A program made the position numbers and the translations under genes. A stretch of 64,000 nucleotides of DNA from Bradyrhizobium sediminis (GTDB lineage Bacteria > Pseudomonadota > Alphaproteobacteria > Rhizobiales > Xanthobacteraceae): contig NZ_CP076134.1 of NCBI RefSeq assembly GCF_018736085.1, forward strand, positions 2,056,501 through 2,120,500, given 5' to 3'. Under the pieces are notes generated by a model, which was not told the DNA's origin, did no database searches, and worked only from the letters and a program-made list of their open reading frames with translations. Shown piece after piece: positions 38,428-47,010 of the stretch (within the stretch, counting starts at the first letter, position 1; each line of letters opens with the position of its first letter).

Positions 38428-40737
38428 ATGGCTGCTCCCATCAAGTTCGGCATCGGTCAAAGCGTCGTTCGCAAGGAGGACGACGCGCTGATTCGCGGCA
38501 AAGGCCGCTACACCGACGATCACGCGCCGCAGGCCTCGATGCATGCGCTGGTGCTGCGTTCGCCTCATGCGCACGCGAAATTCACCATCAACGCCACCCG
38601 CGCCAGGAGCCTGCCGGGCATCGGTGCGATCCTGACGGCGGAAGACGTCAAGGACCTCGGCGGCCTTCCCTGCCTGTTCAACCTGGAAGTCAATCCGTTC
38701 ACCGGCCCGCTTTATGCGATTCTCGCGCGCGATGTGGTGCGCCACGTCGGCGATGCCGTGGCCTTCGTGGTCGCGGACACGGTGGATCAGGCCCGCGACG
38801 CGATCGAGGCCATCGAGGTCAACTGGACGCCGCTGCCGGCCACGATCGGCGTGGCCAATGCGGTGAAGAAGGGCGCGCCGCAGGTCTGGCCCGAGCATCC
38901 GGGCAATGTGCTGTTCGACGTTCCGATCGGCGACAAGAAGGCGACCGAGGCGGCGTTCGCGAAGGCGCATGCGGTGGCCGAAATATCGATCGTCAATCCG
39001 CGGGCGGTGATCAACTTCATGGAGACGCGCGCGGCGGTCTGCGAATACGACGCCAAGCGGGACCATCTGACGCTCACGGTCGGCAGCCAAGGCAGTCACC
39101 GGCTGCGCGATATCCTGTGCCAGAACGTGCTGAAAATTCCGGTCGAGAAGATGCGGGTGATCTGCCCGGATGTCGGCGGCGGCTTCGGCACCAAGCTGTT
39201 TCCCTATCGCGAATATGCGCTGATCGCGGTCGCCGCGCGCCGGCTGCGCCGTACCGTCAAATGGACGGCCGATCGCTCCGATCATTTCATGGGCGACGCG
39301 CAGGGCCGCGACAACGTCACCACGGCGCGGATGGCGCTCGCCGAGGACGGCAAGTTCCTCGGCATGGACGTCGATCTGATGGGCGACATGGGCGCCTATC
39401 TGTCGACCTTCGGCCCCTACATTCCGCATGGCGGCGCCGGCATGCTGCCCGGTCTCTACGACATCCAGGCCTTCCATTGCCGGGTCCGCACCGTGTTCAC
39501 CCACACCGTGCCGGTCGATGCCTATCGCGGCGCCGGACGCCCCGAAGCCGCGTATGTCGTCGAGCGGCTGGTCGACGCCGCCGCGCGCAAGCTCGGGATG
39601 ACGCCGGACGCCATCCGCCGCAAGAATTTCATCTCGCCCCGCGCGATGCCCTACAAGACCGCGACCGGCAAGGTCTACGATTCCGGCGACTTCACCGCGC
39701 ATATGAAGCGGGCGATGGAAATCGCCAACTGGAAGGAATTTCCCAAGCGCGCCAAGGCCGCGAAGAAGCAGGGTCTGGTGCGCGGCATCGGACTGGGCAC
39801 CTATGTCGAGGTCTGCGGCACCATGGGCGAGGAGACCGCCAATGTGGCGCTCGATCCCGATGGCGGCGTCACCATCCTGATCGGCACGCAATCGAGCGGG
39901 CAGGGCCACCAGACCGCCTATGCGCAGATCGTCGCCGAGCAGTTCGGACTCTCGCCGGATCGCGTTCGCACCTTGCAGGGCGATACCGACAAGATCGCCA
40001 CCGGTCTGGGCACCGGCGGTTCGGCGTCGATTCCGACCGGCGGCGTCAGCGTCGAGCGCGCCACCCGCACGCTGGGTGCGAATTTGCGCGAGATCGCCGC
40101 CGAGGCGCTGGAAACCAGCGCCGGCGACCTCGAGATCAGCGGCGGCATCGTGCGGATCGCCGGCACCGACCGTTCGATCACCTTCGCCGATCTCGCCAGG
40201 CGGCCGGGCGTCGACCCGTCGAAGCTGAAGGCCAGCGCCACCTTCACCAGCGCCGATGGCACCTTCCCCAACGGCACTCACCTTGCCGAAGTGGAGATCG
40301 ACCCTGCCACCGGCATCATCAGGATCGTCAACTACGTGATCGTCGACGACTTCGGGGTGACACTGAATCCGCTGCTGCTCGCCGGTCAGGTTCACGGCGG
40401 CGCAATGCAGGGGATCGGCCAGGCCCTGATGGAACACGCGGTCTATGATCCCAAGAGCGGCCAGCTCGTGACCGGCACGCTGATGGACTACGCGCTGCCG
40501 CGCGCCACCGATGGTCCGTCATTCGTGTTCGAGACCCGCAACGTCCCCTGCAAGACCAATCCTTTGGGAGTGAAGGGCGCGGGCGAGGCGGGCGCGATCG
40601 GCTCCTGCCCGGCGGTCGTCAATGCGATCATCGACGGGCTGTGGCGCGAATACAAGATCGACCACATCGACATGCCGGCCACCCCCGAGCGGGTCTGGAT
40701 CGCGATCCGCGAGCATCAGCGCCGGCATAGTCTCTGA
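38428..40737 (+). CDS. Molybdopterin-binding large subunit, form II CoxL-like (xanthine oxidase family)
   Basis: A 769-residue subunit that binds the molybdenum-cytosine-dinucleotide cofactor. Family regions: GQSVVRKEDDALIRGKGRYTDD at the start, CPDVGGGFGTKLFPYREYALIA, the active-site loop DAYRGAGRPEAAYVVERL and the catalytic Glu in VKGAGEAGAIGSCPAVVNAI. The loop AYRGAGR marks form II enzymes, unlike AYxCSFR of true CO dehydrogenases, so carbon monoxide is unlikely and an aldehyde or heterocycle is more plausible. No small (2Fe-2S) or medium (FAD) subunit gene is next to it, which is odd. Confidence 0.9.
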   Translation: MAAPIKFGIGQSVVRKEDDALIRGKGRYTDDHAPQASMHALVLRSPHAHAKFTINATRARSLPGIGAILTAEDVKDLGGLPCLFNLEVNPFTGPLYAILARDVVRHVGDAVAFVVADTVDQARDAIEAIEVNWTPLPATIGVANAVKKGAPQVWPEHPGNVLFDVPIGDKKATEAAFAKAHAVAEISIVNPRAVINFMETRAAVCEYDAKRDHLTLTVGSQGSHRLRDILCQNVLKIPVEKMRVICPDVGGGFGTKLFPYREYALIAVAARRLRRTVKWTADRSDHFMGDAQGRDNVTTARMALAEDGKFLGMDVDLMGDMGAYLSTFGPYIPHGGAGMLPGLYDIQAFHCRVRTVFTHTVPVDAYRGAGRPEAAYVVERLVDAAARKLGMTPDAIRRKNFISPRAMPYKTATGKVYDSGDFTAHMKRAMEIANWKEFPKRAKAAKKQGLVRGIGLGTYVEVCGTMGEETANVALDPDGGVTILIGTQSSGQGHQTAYAQIVAEQFGLSPDRVRTLQGDTDKIATGLGTGGSASIPTGGVSVERATRTLGANLREIAAEALETSAGDLEISGGIVRIAGTDRSITFADLARRPGVDPSKLKASATFTSADGTFPNGTHLAEVEIDPATGIIRIVNYVIVDDFGVTLNPLLLAGQVHGGAMQGIGQALMEHAVYDPKSGQLVTGTLMDYALPRATDGPSFVFETRNVPCKTNPLGVKGAGEAGAIGSCPAVVNAIIDGLWREYKIDHIDMPATPERVWIAIREHQRRHSL

Positions 40738-40843
40738 CATTTTGTCGCGTCGCGGGAATGAAAATCCGGGCGCGGGGTTGGGCCATAGTCAGCGCAGTTC
40801 GCCGACGGCGGACTGGCGCGCTCAAAGCAGGGGGATTCGACTG

Positions 40844-41299
40844 ATGATGATGCGAACTGTCGTGGTGGTGGTGGGAACGTTGTTGCTCGGAGTTGGCGCT
40901 GTCACGGCGCAACAGGACCTGGTCACCAAAGCCCAGAACGTCATGAAGGCCAACGGAAAGAACTTGGGCGGCGTTTTGGGCCCCATGTTCAAGGGCGAAA
41001 AGCCCTACGATCAGGCCGCGGTCGATGCCGCTCTCGCGCAGCTCGACGACACCGCCAAGAAGCTTCCGACCATGTTCCCCGCCAGCATCAAGGGTCTGAA
41101 GCCGGAGGGCGATTACAGCTCCTCGCCCAAGATCTGGGAAGACAAGGCCGGCTTCGACGCCAGGATCGCCAGCTTCGCCAAGGTGGTGAGCGAGGCCAAG
41201 GCCAAGATCAAGGATCTCGACTCGCTGAAAGCGAATTTCCCCGGCATCGGCAAGGAATGCGGCGGCTGCCACGAGACCTTCCGCCTCAAGAACGGCTAA
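40844..41299 (+). CDS. Cytochrome c' (periplasmic, C-terminal heme)
   Basis: 151 residues with a signal peptide (MMMRTVVVVVGTLLLGVGAVTAQ), a four-helix-bundle body (VMKANGKNLGGVLGPMFKGE) and a single C-terminal heme site in ECGGCHETFRLKNG (CGGCH). This layout defines cytochromes c', which bind NO or act in electron transfer. The start follows AGGGGG. The final stop TAA is formed at the junction with the IS630 element: the element entered the TA of the original stop. Confidence 0.9.
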   Translation: MMMRTVVVVVGTLLLGVGAVTAQQDLVTKAQNVMKANGKNLGGVLGPMFKGEKPYDQAAVDAALAQLDDTAKKLPTMFPASIKGLKPEGDYSSSPKIWEDKAGFDARIASFAKVVSEAKAKIKDLDSLKANFPGIGKECGGCHETFRLKNG

Positions 41300-42343
41300 A
41301 GCGTGATGGCATTAGGTTCGATAGCCTGAATTTTTGAGGTAGTTGGCGCATTCTTGGGGTGTGAAGGCGTTGAGCAACTGACTGATTACGGCGCAGACCG
41401 CATCGACGGTTCGCGCGGCGGCCTTTCGGAGCAGATGTTTGAGCTTGGCAAAGACCTGTTCGATCGGGTTCAGGTCGGGTGAGTATTTGGGCAGAAAGAA
41501 CAGCTTGGCACCGGCAGAACGGATGAGCTGACGCACGCTCTTGCTTTTGTGGCTGCCGAGATTGTCCATGACGACGATGTCGCCGGGCCGCAGGGTCGGC
41601 AGGAGAGCCTTTTCGACATAGGTCCGAAAGCTCTCGCCATCGATCGGTCCCTCGATGAACCATGGCGCATCGATCCGGTCATGGCGCAGGGCCGCCAGGA
41701 AGGTCATGGTCTTCCAGCGCCCGTGGGGAACCTTGGCGGGCAGTCTGCGCCCGCGCAGTGCCCATCCCCGCAAGGGAGCCATATCGGTCCGGGTCCAGGT
41801 CTCGTCGATGAAGACCAGCCGCTCAGCTTCGACGCGACCTTGATACTTTGTCCACTGGGACCGCCGCCGCGCCACGTCGGGACGATCGCGCTCGCCAGCC
41901 ACCACGCTTTTTTTTGAAGCTGAGCTTCTCGGCATGCACGAAGTCCCACACCGAGTGGTAGTCGACCTTCAGGCCGCGTCCGGCGAGTTCGGCAACGAGC
42001 CCGCGTATGGTGAAATCGCTGTCCCTGAGCCGCTGCGACAGCCAGACCGCGTGGTCTCCCGAAATTGCTTTCGGCTTGTGGCCACCCATCTGGCCAGGCT
42101 CAACGCTGCCGGTCTCCTCGACCCGCTGCATCCAGCCGATGGCCGTGCTGATCGCGACCCCAAACCGCTTGGCGGCCTGATTGCGGGACATCCCTCCCTC
42201 AATTGCCGTCACGACACGCTTGCGCAAATCCAGAGAGTAAGGCTTGCCCATACATGCTGGCCTCCTAACCCAGCCTGCATGGTGAATCAGAAACACGCTG
42301 ATTTGGGAATCCCAAATCGATTCAACCTAACCCCATCCCGCTT
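41299..42343 (-). mobile_element. IS630-family insertion sequence (copy 2)
   Basis: The left end AAGCGTGATGGCATTAGGTT and the right end, whose reverse complement starts AAGCGGGATGGGGTTAGGTT, form imperfect terminal repeats. TA lies at both borders (41297-41298 and 42344-42345). The size is 1045 bp. The inner palindrome TTTGGGAATCCCAAA (42302-42316) is shared with copy 1. Rejoining the flanks gives GGC-TAG, so the host stop codon was TAG before insertion. Confidence 0.9.
41312..42251 (-). pseudogene. IS630 transposase, frameshifted at an A8 run
   Basis: Frame one starts at ATG 42251 (MGKPYSLDLRKRVVTAIEGGMSRNQAAKRFGVAIS, an HTH) and runs to FVHAEKLSFKKK, then leaves the family sequence. The DDE part continues in another frame from SVVAGERDRPDVARRRSQWTK through LVFIDETWTRTDMA, VVMDNLGSHKSK and LPKYSPDLNPIEQVFAKLK to the stop at 41312. 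The break lies at eight A residues (coding strand, about 41908-41915). With seven A the two parts join as LSFKKSVVAGE, so an extra A is the likely cause. Transcript slippage could still make some product. Confidence 0.82.
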
Positions 42344-42443
42344 TAGTCCGGGCTTGAGCGAACAAAGGGCGGACGCTTGCGGCGTCCACCCTTCTTCGTA
42401 CTCTCGCGTACGAAATTTACTTGGTCACCGCGGGTGCGAAGAC

Positions 42444-42869
42444 TTACTTCGTCACCTGACCGCGGATTTCGCCGGCCGGATTGGCTGCGGTGTGGATGTT
42501 GATGTAGTATTTGCCGGCCATCAGGTCGGCGGCCTGGGCGTCGGTCAACGTGGCGCTGCCTTCGACCGGGCTCGCGGCGGCATTGGGGATCGCCAGTGCG
42601 ACGCCGCCGTTGGCGCCGGCTGCGGCGGGGCCGTGGAAATGCGCGGCAGTCGCCGGCCCGGAAAGCCCCGAATAGGTCAGCTTCCAGCTCAGCTTCTTGG
42701 TGGCGGCGTCGTAGTCGAGGTCGGCGGTGCCTTTTCCGGCAGAGGTGGTGGCGGGGACCTCGGCTTTTCCGTCGAGGGTCGCTTTCAGCTTCTCGGCAAA
42801 GGCGGGTCCGGCAATGGCGACGGCTGCGCCCAGAGCAAGGGTGGCAAGCATGGTCCTGGTCTTAGACAT
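42444..42869 (-). CDS. CHRD-domain exported protein
   Basis: 141 residues with a signal peptide (MSKTRTMLATLALGAAVAIAGPAFA) and one CHRD domain: KATLDGKAEVPATTSAGKG, TYSGLSGPATAAHFHGPAAAG and the end YYINIHTAANPAGEIRGQVTK with the conserved His and Asn-Pro-Gly-Glu-Ile-Arg-Gly. The function of periplasmic CHRD proteins is unknown. GGGAGAA lies before the ATG at 42869. It stands alone between the IS630 and the diheme cytochrome. Confidence 0.88.
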   Translation of the reverse strand: MSKTRTMLATLALGAAVAIAGPAFAEKLKATLDGKAEVPATTSAGKGTADLDYDAATKKLSWKLTYSGLSGPATAAHFHGPAAAGANGGVALAIPNAAASPVEGSATLTDAQAADLMAGKYYINIHTAANPAGEIRGQVTK

Positions 42870-43033
42870 GGTTTTCTCCCTGTTGACGCGAGGCGGTAGT
42901 GCCAGTTTCAACCGCGGGATTCCGGTATTATTCCCGCAGGCTTGCTCCAACGCCCTAAATTTTCCGGCAGCTTATGGCCGCAATACCGGCCATACTAGCC
43001 AACAGATTCAGGCGGTTGATGACGGATCGGTGA

Positions 43034-44023
43034 ATGCTGCGGCGAATTTTCCCAACTGTTATTTTCCCAAGTCTTATCTTCTCAAGTCCTGTTTTCCTTG
43101 GCCTTGTCGTCACCGCCGTCATTGGCTGCGCGATGTTCTGGTGGCTGACGATCCCGGCGGTCGTCGCTTCGAATGTGTTGCCCGCTTACACGCCGAATTC
43201 GGCCAACGGCCTCACAACGTTCAACGCCGGCGGATGTTCCTCCTGCCACGCCGTGCCCGGCCAGCCCGATCGCCTGAAACTCGGCGGCGGCCTTGCCATC
43301 CCGTCGCCGTTCGGGACGTTCCGCGTGCCCAACATCTCGCCCGACCCTGCCGACGGCATCGGGCGATGGACCGAGGCGGAATTTGTCACGGCCATGCTCG
43401 AGGGTACTTCGCCCGCGGGCAGGCATTACTTTCCGGCGTTTCCTTATGCGTCTTACAGGCACGCGAAGGTCGAAGATGTCCGCGATCTCTTTGCCTACCT
43501 GAAGACGCTGGCGCCGGTGTCCGGCAAGGCGCCCGATCATGATGTGCCGTTTCCATTCAATGTCAGGCGCAATGTCGGGATCTGGAAATTTCTGTTCATG
43601 GACGGCAAGCCGTTCGCGCCGGATCCGGCGCGTTCGGCGCAATGGAATCGCGGTGCCTATCTGGTGAACGGCCTCGGCCATTGCGCGGAGTGTCACAGCC
43701 CGCGCAATTTTCTCGGCGGCATCGTCGCGGCGCAGCGCCTCGCGGGCGGACCGAATCCCGAAGGCGAGGGCTGGGTGCCAAACATCACGCAAAAGCGGCT
43801 TGGCGAGTGGGGCGCGAAGGACTTCGCCTATTTCCTCGAGACCGGGCAGACGCCCGAAGGCGACACCGCCGGCGGATCGATGGCGCGCGTGATCAGGAAC
43901 ACCTCGCAACTCAAGCCTGAGGATCGCGCGGCGATGGCCGAATACCTGAAGTCGCTGCCGCCGGTGGAGGGACCGCCGCGGCCGAAGAAGGCGACGAAAT
44001 CCCAGAGCCCCGATTCTGGCTGA
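43034..44023 (+). CDS. Diheme c-type cytochrome
   Basis: A 329-residue periplasmic or membrane-anchored cytochrome. The N-terminal hydrophobic segment (IFPTVIFPSLIFSSPVFLGLVVTAVIGCAMFWW) is an uncleaved anchor or signal. Two heme sites, NAGGCSSCHAVPG and GLGHCAECHSPRN, define two cytochrome c domains, and LGGGLAIPSPFGTFRVPNISPD and AEYLKSLPPVEGPP are typical of cytochrome subunits of quinoprotein or gluconate/alcohol dehydrogenases. No dehydrogenase partner is adjacent. A hairpin overlaps its stop. Confidence 0.88.
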   Translation: MLRRIFPTVIFPSLIFSSPVFLGLVVTAVIGCAMFWWLTIPAVVASNVLPAYTPNSANGLTTFNAGGCSSCHAVPGQPDRLKLGGGLAIPSPFGTFRVPNISPDPADGIGRWTEAEFVTAMLEGTSPAGRHYFPAFPYASYRHAKVEDVRDLFAYLKTLAPVSGKAPDHDVPFPFNVRRNVGIWKFLFMDGKPFAPDPARSAQWNRGAYLVNGLGHCAECHSPRNFLGGIVAAQRLAGGPNPEGEGWVPNITQKRLGEWGAKDFAYFLETGQTPEGDTAGGSMARVIRNTSQLKPEDRAAMAEYLKSLPPVEGPPRPKKATKSQSPDSG

Positions 44024-44040
44024 ACCAGAATCGGGGTTCT
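44004..44040. terminator. Bidirectional hairpin between convergent genes
   Basis: Arms AGAGCCCCGATTCTGG (44004-44019) and CCAGAATCGGGGTTCT (44025-44040) pair over 16 bp with one wobble. The loop CTGAA contains the cytochrome stop codon. It lies between the cytochrome gene and the convergent TAXI gene and can serve both; T runs are weak. Confidence 0.75.
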
Positions 44041-44051
44041 CGGCCGCATCG

Positions 44052-45212
44052 CTAGAACGTATTCACCAAGCCGGCCTTGGCGAGCGCCGCCTTGCGCGCG
44101 CTCATCCACTCCTCGGCGAATTTTGCCGGATCGGCCGACGGGCTGCCCTTGTTGAAGTCCGTCCACGCCGCGGCCAAAATCTCCTGCCGCTTGAACAGCG
44201 CGTTGTTGTGCTTCTCCTGGTCGTCGCTCCAGGCACCGGCTTCCTTCAGCGCCTTGACGGCGCCCTTGTGCACCGGCACCGCCCAGTTCTTGGTCTGCCC
44301 CTTCACCGCAAGCCCGCTGGCGCCCGGCGCGCCGTCCTTGTATCCGTCATAGCCTTCGATCAGCGCCTTGGTCAGCATGTAGACCTCGTTCTCGGCCTGG
44401 CTGCCGTAGACCGTGTAGATCGGATACGGATAGGTGCCGATCTCGATCGGCTTGTCCTTGGAAAATTCGCTGCCGGCGCCGCAGGTGGCTTTGTGCTCGG
44501 TGAAGAACGGCCCGACCTTGCGCACGCGATCCCAGCCCGCCTTGTCGGAGTGCGGCAGGGGAGGCCAGACGATACCGCGCGGCGAGGTTTGCAGCTCCTT
44601 GGCGGGCCCGGCGATGGTCGAACCGAACATCGCATCGACGTCGTTGTTGTTGGCGCCTTTCCACATCGCGTTGTTGCTGGCGAATTCGACGATCTTGACA
44701 TCCTTGGCCGTCAGACCGGCAAACGCCAGCATCGCCAGTGCATTCTGGTTGAGCGCGGGCGAGCCGACGACGAAGCCGACGCGCTTGCCCTTCAGCTCCG
44801 CCAGAGTCTTCACCCCGACGTCGCCGGCGACCGCCAGCGAAAGGCCGTTGCAGTCGACTGAACTCAGGGTGATCTGGACCGCCTGCGGTCCCCATTCCCG
44901 CGTCGCGAATTCGAAAACGCCTTCCTGCGAGAAATAGACGCCGGCGCCCATCGCCGAGATGACCGCGCGGTTGAGGCGCAGAGGCTGCAGGCGGGCGACG
45001 TCGTTGCCGGCGGGCAGGACGCGTGCGTCCGTGCCGTACTTGTCCTTGAACATCTTGCCGATCGCGACGGTGATGTTGAATCCGGACGTGCCGGTGTCAT
45101 AGGCCGTCATCGTCACGCTTGGCGGCAATTTCACCTGCGCGACCGCAGTCGATGTCGCAACCGCAGTTCCGGCCAGTGCAATGGCCGCAAGCCTGATTAT
45201 CGGATTGATCAT
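44052..45212 (-). CDS. TAXI-family TRAP transporter solute-binding protein
   Basis: A periplasmic binding protein of 386 residues. The signal peptide is MINPIIRLAAIALAGTAVATSTAVAQ. The mature part has TMTAYDTGTSGFNITVAIGKMFKDKYG and LAELKGKRVGFVVGSPALNQNALAML, which belong to the NMT1/TAXI family, often binding glutamate-like or dicarboxylate ligands. GGAGG lies seven bases before the ATG at 45212. No TRAP membrane subunit gene is next to it, so the partner must be encoded elsewhere. Confidence 0.87.
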   Translation of the reverse strand: MINPIIRLAAIALAGTAVATSTAVAQVKLPPSVTMTAYDTGTSGFNITVAIGKMFKDKYGTDARVLPAGNDVARLQPLRLNRAVISAMGAGVYFSQEGVFEFATREWGPQAVQITLSSVDCNGLSLAVAGDVGVKTLAELKGKRVGFVVGSPALNQNALAMLAFAGLTAKDVKIVEFASNNAMWKGANNNDVDAMFGSTIAGPAKELQTSPRGIVWPPLPHSDKAGWDRVRKVGPFFTEHKATCGAGSEFSKDKPIEIGTYPYPIYTVYGSQAENEVYMLTKALIEGYDGYKDGAPGASGLAVKGQTKNWAVPVHKGAVKALKEAGAWSDDQEKHNNALFKRQEILAAAWTDFNKGSPSADPAKFAEEWMSARKAALAKAGLVNTF

Positions 45213-45425
45213 TCCATTCCTCCCTTTGCGGCTGACGTTGCAGCCTTGAGACGCTTTGTCGCCGATGCTTCCTCGCCCGCAAGGGACGCCGGCTGCCACA
45301 GGCTCGTGTAGTGGAATGAATGCTCGCGGATTTCCGGCCTTCCCGCAAGGCGGAAGCGAAGCGGGGGATATTGATCCGCGCCGAGAAGTACCCCGCAACA
45401 TCGCGGTGCCGGCGTCAGCGGCGTC

Positions 45426-45671
45426 CTAGCCTGGGCCGAACGCCTTGAAGGTGATGATGGTATGGGTGTCCTGGATGCCGGGAATGACCTGCACCTTCTC
45501 GTTGACGAAATGGCCGATGTCGGTGTCGTTATCGACGTAGAACTTGACCAGCAGGTCATAATCGCCGGCGGTGGAATATATCTCCGAGGCGATCTCGGCC
45601 TCGGCGAGCGCATTGGCGACGGCATAGGATTGGCCGAGCTTGCATTTGAACTGTACGAAAAAGGGAACCAT
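45426..45671 (-). CDS. Stand-alone Lrp/AsnC effector-binding (RAM) domain protein
   Basis: 81 residues, MVPFFVQFKCKLGQSYAVANALAEAEIASEIYSTAGDYDLLVKFYVD and QVIPGIQDTHTIITFKAF. This is a complete RAM ligand-binding domain without the DNA-binding part of Lrp/AsnC regulators. Such proteins form ring-like oligomers that bind amino acids and may modulate full-length Lrp proteins. The start at 45671 fits domain length; ATG 45707 is an in-frame alternative. Confidence 0.85.
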   Translation of the reverse strand: MVPFFVQFKCKLGQSYAVANALAEAEIASEIYSTAGDYDLLVKFYVDNDTDIGHFVNEKVQVIPGIQDTHTIITFKAFGPG

Positions 45672-45874
45672 CGCTGTCGTCTCCGAAAGGCGTCTCGTTG
45701 GGGCCAATATAGCGTTTTCAAGCGAAGTGGATACCGGTTCGCGTCAAGAAAACACAGCTGCTGGAAAGAGCCAAATTCAAGGGCTCATAGCAAGCGAACT
45801 TGCTGGTCGTGGCACGTCGGGTTAGGACAATCGATGCCCATGCCGGATTGCCTGAAATTCCCGCGAGCCGAACC

Positions 45875-46675
45875 ATGACGATCCCGATTGCGCTTACCAT
45901 CGCCGGCTCGGATTCCTCAGGCGGCGCCGGTATCCAGGCCGACCTGAAGAGCTTTGCCGCGCTCGGCGTCTACGGCGCCTCCGTCATCACCGCCCTGACC
46001 GCGCAGAACACGCGCGGGGTGACCGGTATTCATCAGGTGCCGGCCGATTTCGTCAGCGCGCAGATCGACGCGGTATTTGGCGATCTCGAGGTCAGGGCCG
46101 TCAAGATCGGGATGGTGGCGGAGCTTGCGGTCATCGACGCCATCGCCACGGGGCTGAAGAAGTGGTCGCCGCAACACATCGTGCTCGATCCCGTAATGGT
46201 CGCGACCTCGGGCGACCGCCTGCTGGCCGCGGACGCGGTCGAAGGCTTGCGGACCAAACTTATTCCGCTGGCCTCGCTGATCACGCCCAATTTGCCGGAA
46301 GCCGCCGCGCTCTTGAACGAGCCGCTCGCCGCCGGCGAGGCCGTGATCGAGAGCCAAGGCCAACGGCTGTTGGCGATGGGCTGTCCCGCGGTGCTGATCA
46401 AGGGCGGCCACGGGCAGGGCGCCGAGAGCATCGATTATCTCGTCAGGGATAGCGGTGTCATCGCGCTCGCGGCGCCGCGCATCACCACCGGCAACACCCA
46501 CGGCACCGGATGCTCGCTGTCCTCCGCCATCGCGGCCGGCCTTGCGAAAGGCGAAGACCTGGAAACCGCGGTGCGCCACGCCAAGGCCTGGGTCAGCGCC
46601 GCAATCGCCGCCGCCGACCGGCTCGGCGTAGGCCACGGCCACGGCCCGATCCATCATTTTCACCGGTTTTATTAG
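45875..46675 (+). CDS. thiD: Hydroxymethylpyrimidine/phosphomethylpyrimidine kinase
   Basis: Phosphorylates the HMP precursor twice in thiamine synthesis. 266 residues with [29 protein letters not shown], the substrate segment [38 protein letters not shown] and the catalytic anion-hole motif [19 protein letters not shown]. The ATG at 45875 gives the standard N-terminus. No other thi genes are in the window. Confidence 0.95.
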   Translation: MTIPIALTIAGSDSSGGAGIQADLKSFAALGVYGASVITALTAQNTRGVTGIHQVPADFVSAQIDAVFGDLEVRAVKIGMVAELAVIDAIATGLKKWSPQHIVLDPVMVATSGDRLLAADAVEGLRTKLIPLASLITPNLPEAAALLNEPLAAGEAVIESQGQRLLAMGCPAVLIKGGHGQGAESIDYLVRDSGVIALAAPRITTGNTHGTGCSLSSAIAAGLAKGEDLETAVRHAKAWVSAAIAAADRLGVGHGHGPIHHFHRFY

Positions 46676-46723
46676 ACTCTCGTCCTGCGTGTCGTCCCCG
46701 AACGCGGGATTGCGGTGACAGCA

Positions 46724-46765
46724 CTGTCACCGTAATGCTGTCACCGTAATGCTGTCACCGTAATG
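46724..46765. repeat. Three perfect tandem copies of a 14-bp unit
   Basis: CTGTCACCGTAATG occurs three times head to tail (46724-46737, 46738-46751, 46752-46765), preceded by the inverted GGTGACAG. It lies in the REP-rich spacer after thiD. Copy number may vary between strains. Confidence 0.9.
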
Positions 46766-46803
46766 CGGGCGCCATGCGCCGCGAGATCGCGAAGCTGTTT
46801 GAA

Positions 46804-46950
46804 CGTCATTGCCTGCGACAAACGCGAAGCGTTTGCGCAAGGGAGCGAAGCGACGAAGCAATCCAGCTTCATTCCTGCTGCGACAATGGATTGCTTCGCG
46901 GAGCCTGTCATCGGGCGCGCGTTCGCGCGACCCGTTGGCTCGCAATGACG
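46804..46950. repeat. Composite REP-type palindrome
   Basis: Outer arms CGTCATTGC (46804-46812) and GCAATGACG enclose an inner inverted pair (GAAGCAATCCA and TGGATTGCTTC) and GC-rich hairpins (ACGCGAAGCGTTTGCGC). The style is that of the long 'cgtcattgcgag' repeats common in Bradyrhizobium. No gene is seen in 46676-47010. Confidence 0.7.
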
Positions 46951-46981
46951 GTTCCGAAGCCGCGCCACACCCACAACTGTC

Positions 46982-47003
46982 ATCACCCGCGAAAGCGGGT
47001 GAT
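46982..47003. repeat. REP hairpin directly upstream of the group II intron
   Basis: ATCACCCGC (46982-46990) and GCGGGTGAT (46995-47003) form a perfect 9-bp stem with a GAAA loop. The intron begins eight bases later. The rest of the same repeat continues after the intron at 48879. Confidence 0.85.
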
Positions 47004-47010
47004 CCAGTAT

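Noticed and set aside
38200-40437. 745-codon open frame on the minus strand
   Set aside because: Antisense shadow of the CoxL-like gene; the sequence has no family features and unusual His/Asp/Arg richness.
38428-41299. CO dehydrogenase operon
   Set aside because: The active-site loop is AYRGAGR (form II) and the small and medium subunits are missing, so carbon monoxide oxidation cannot be supported.
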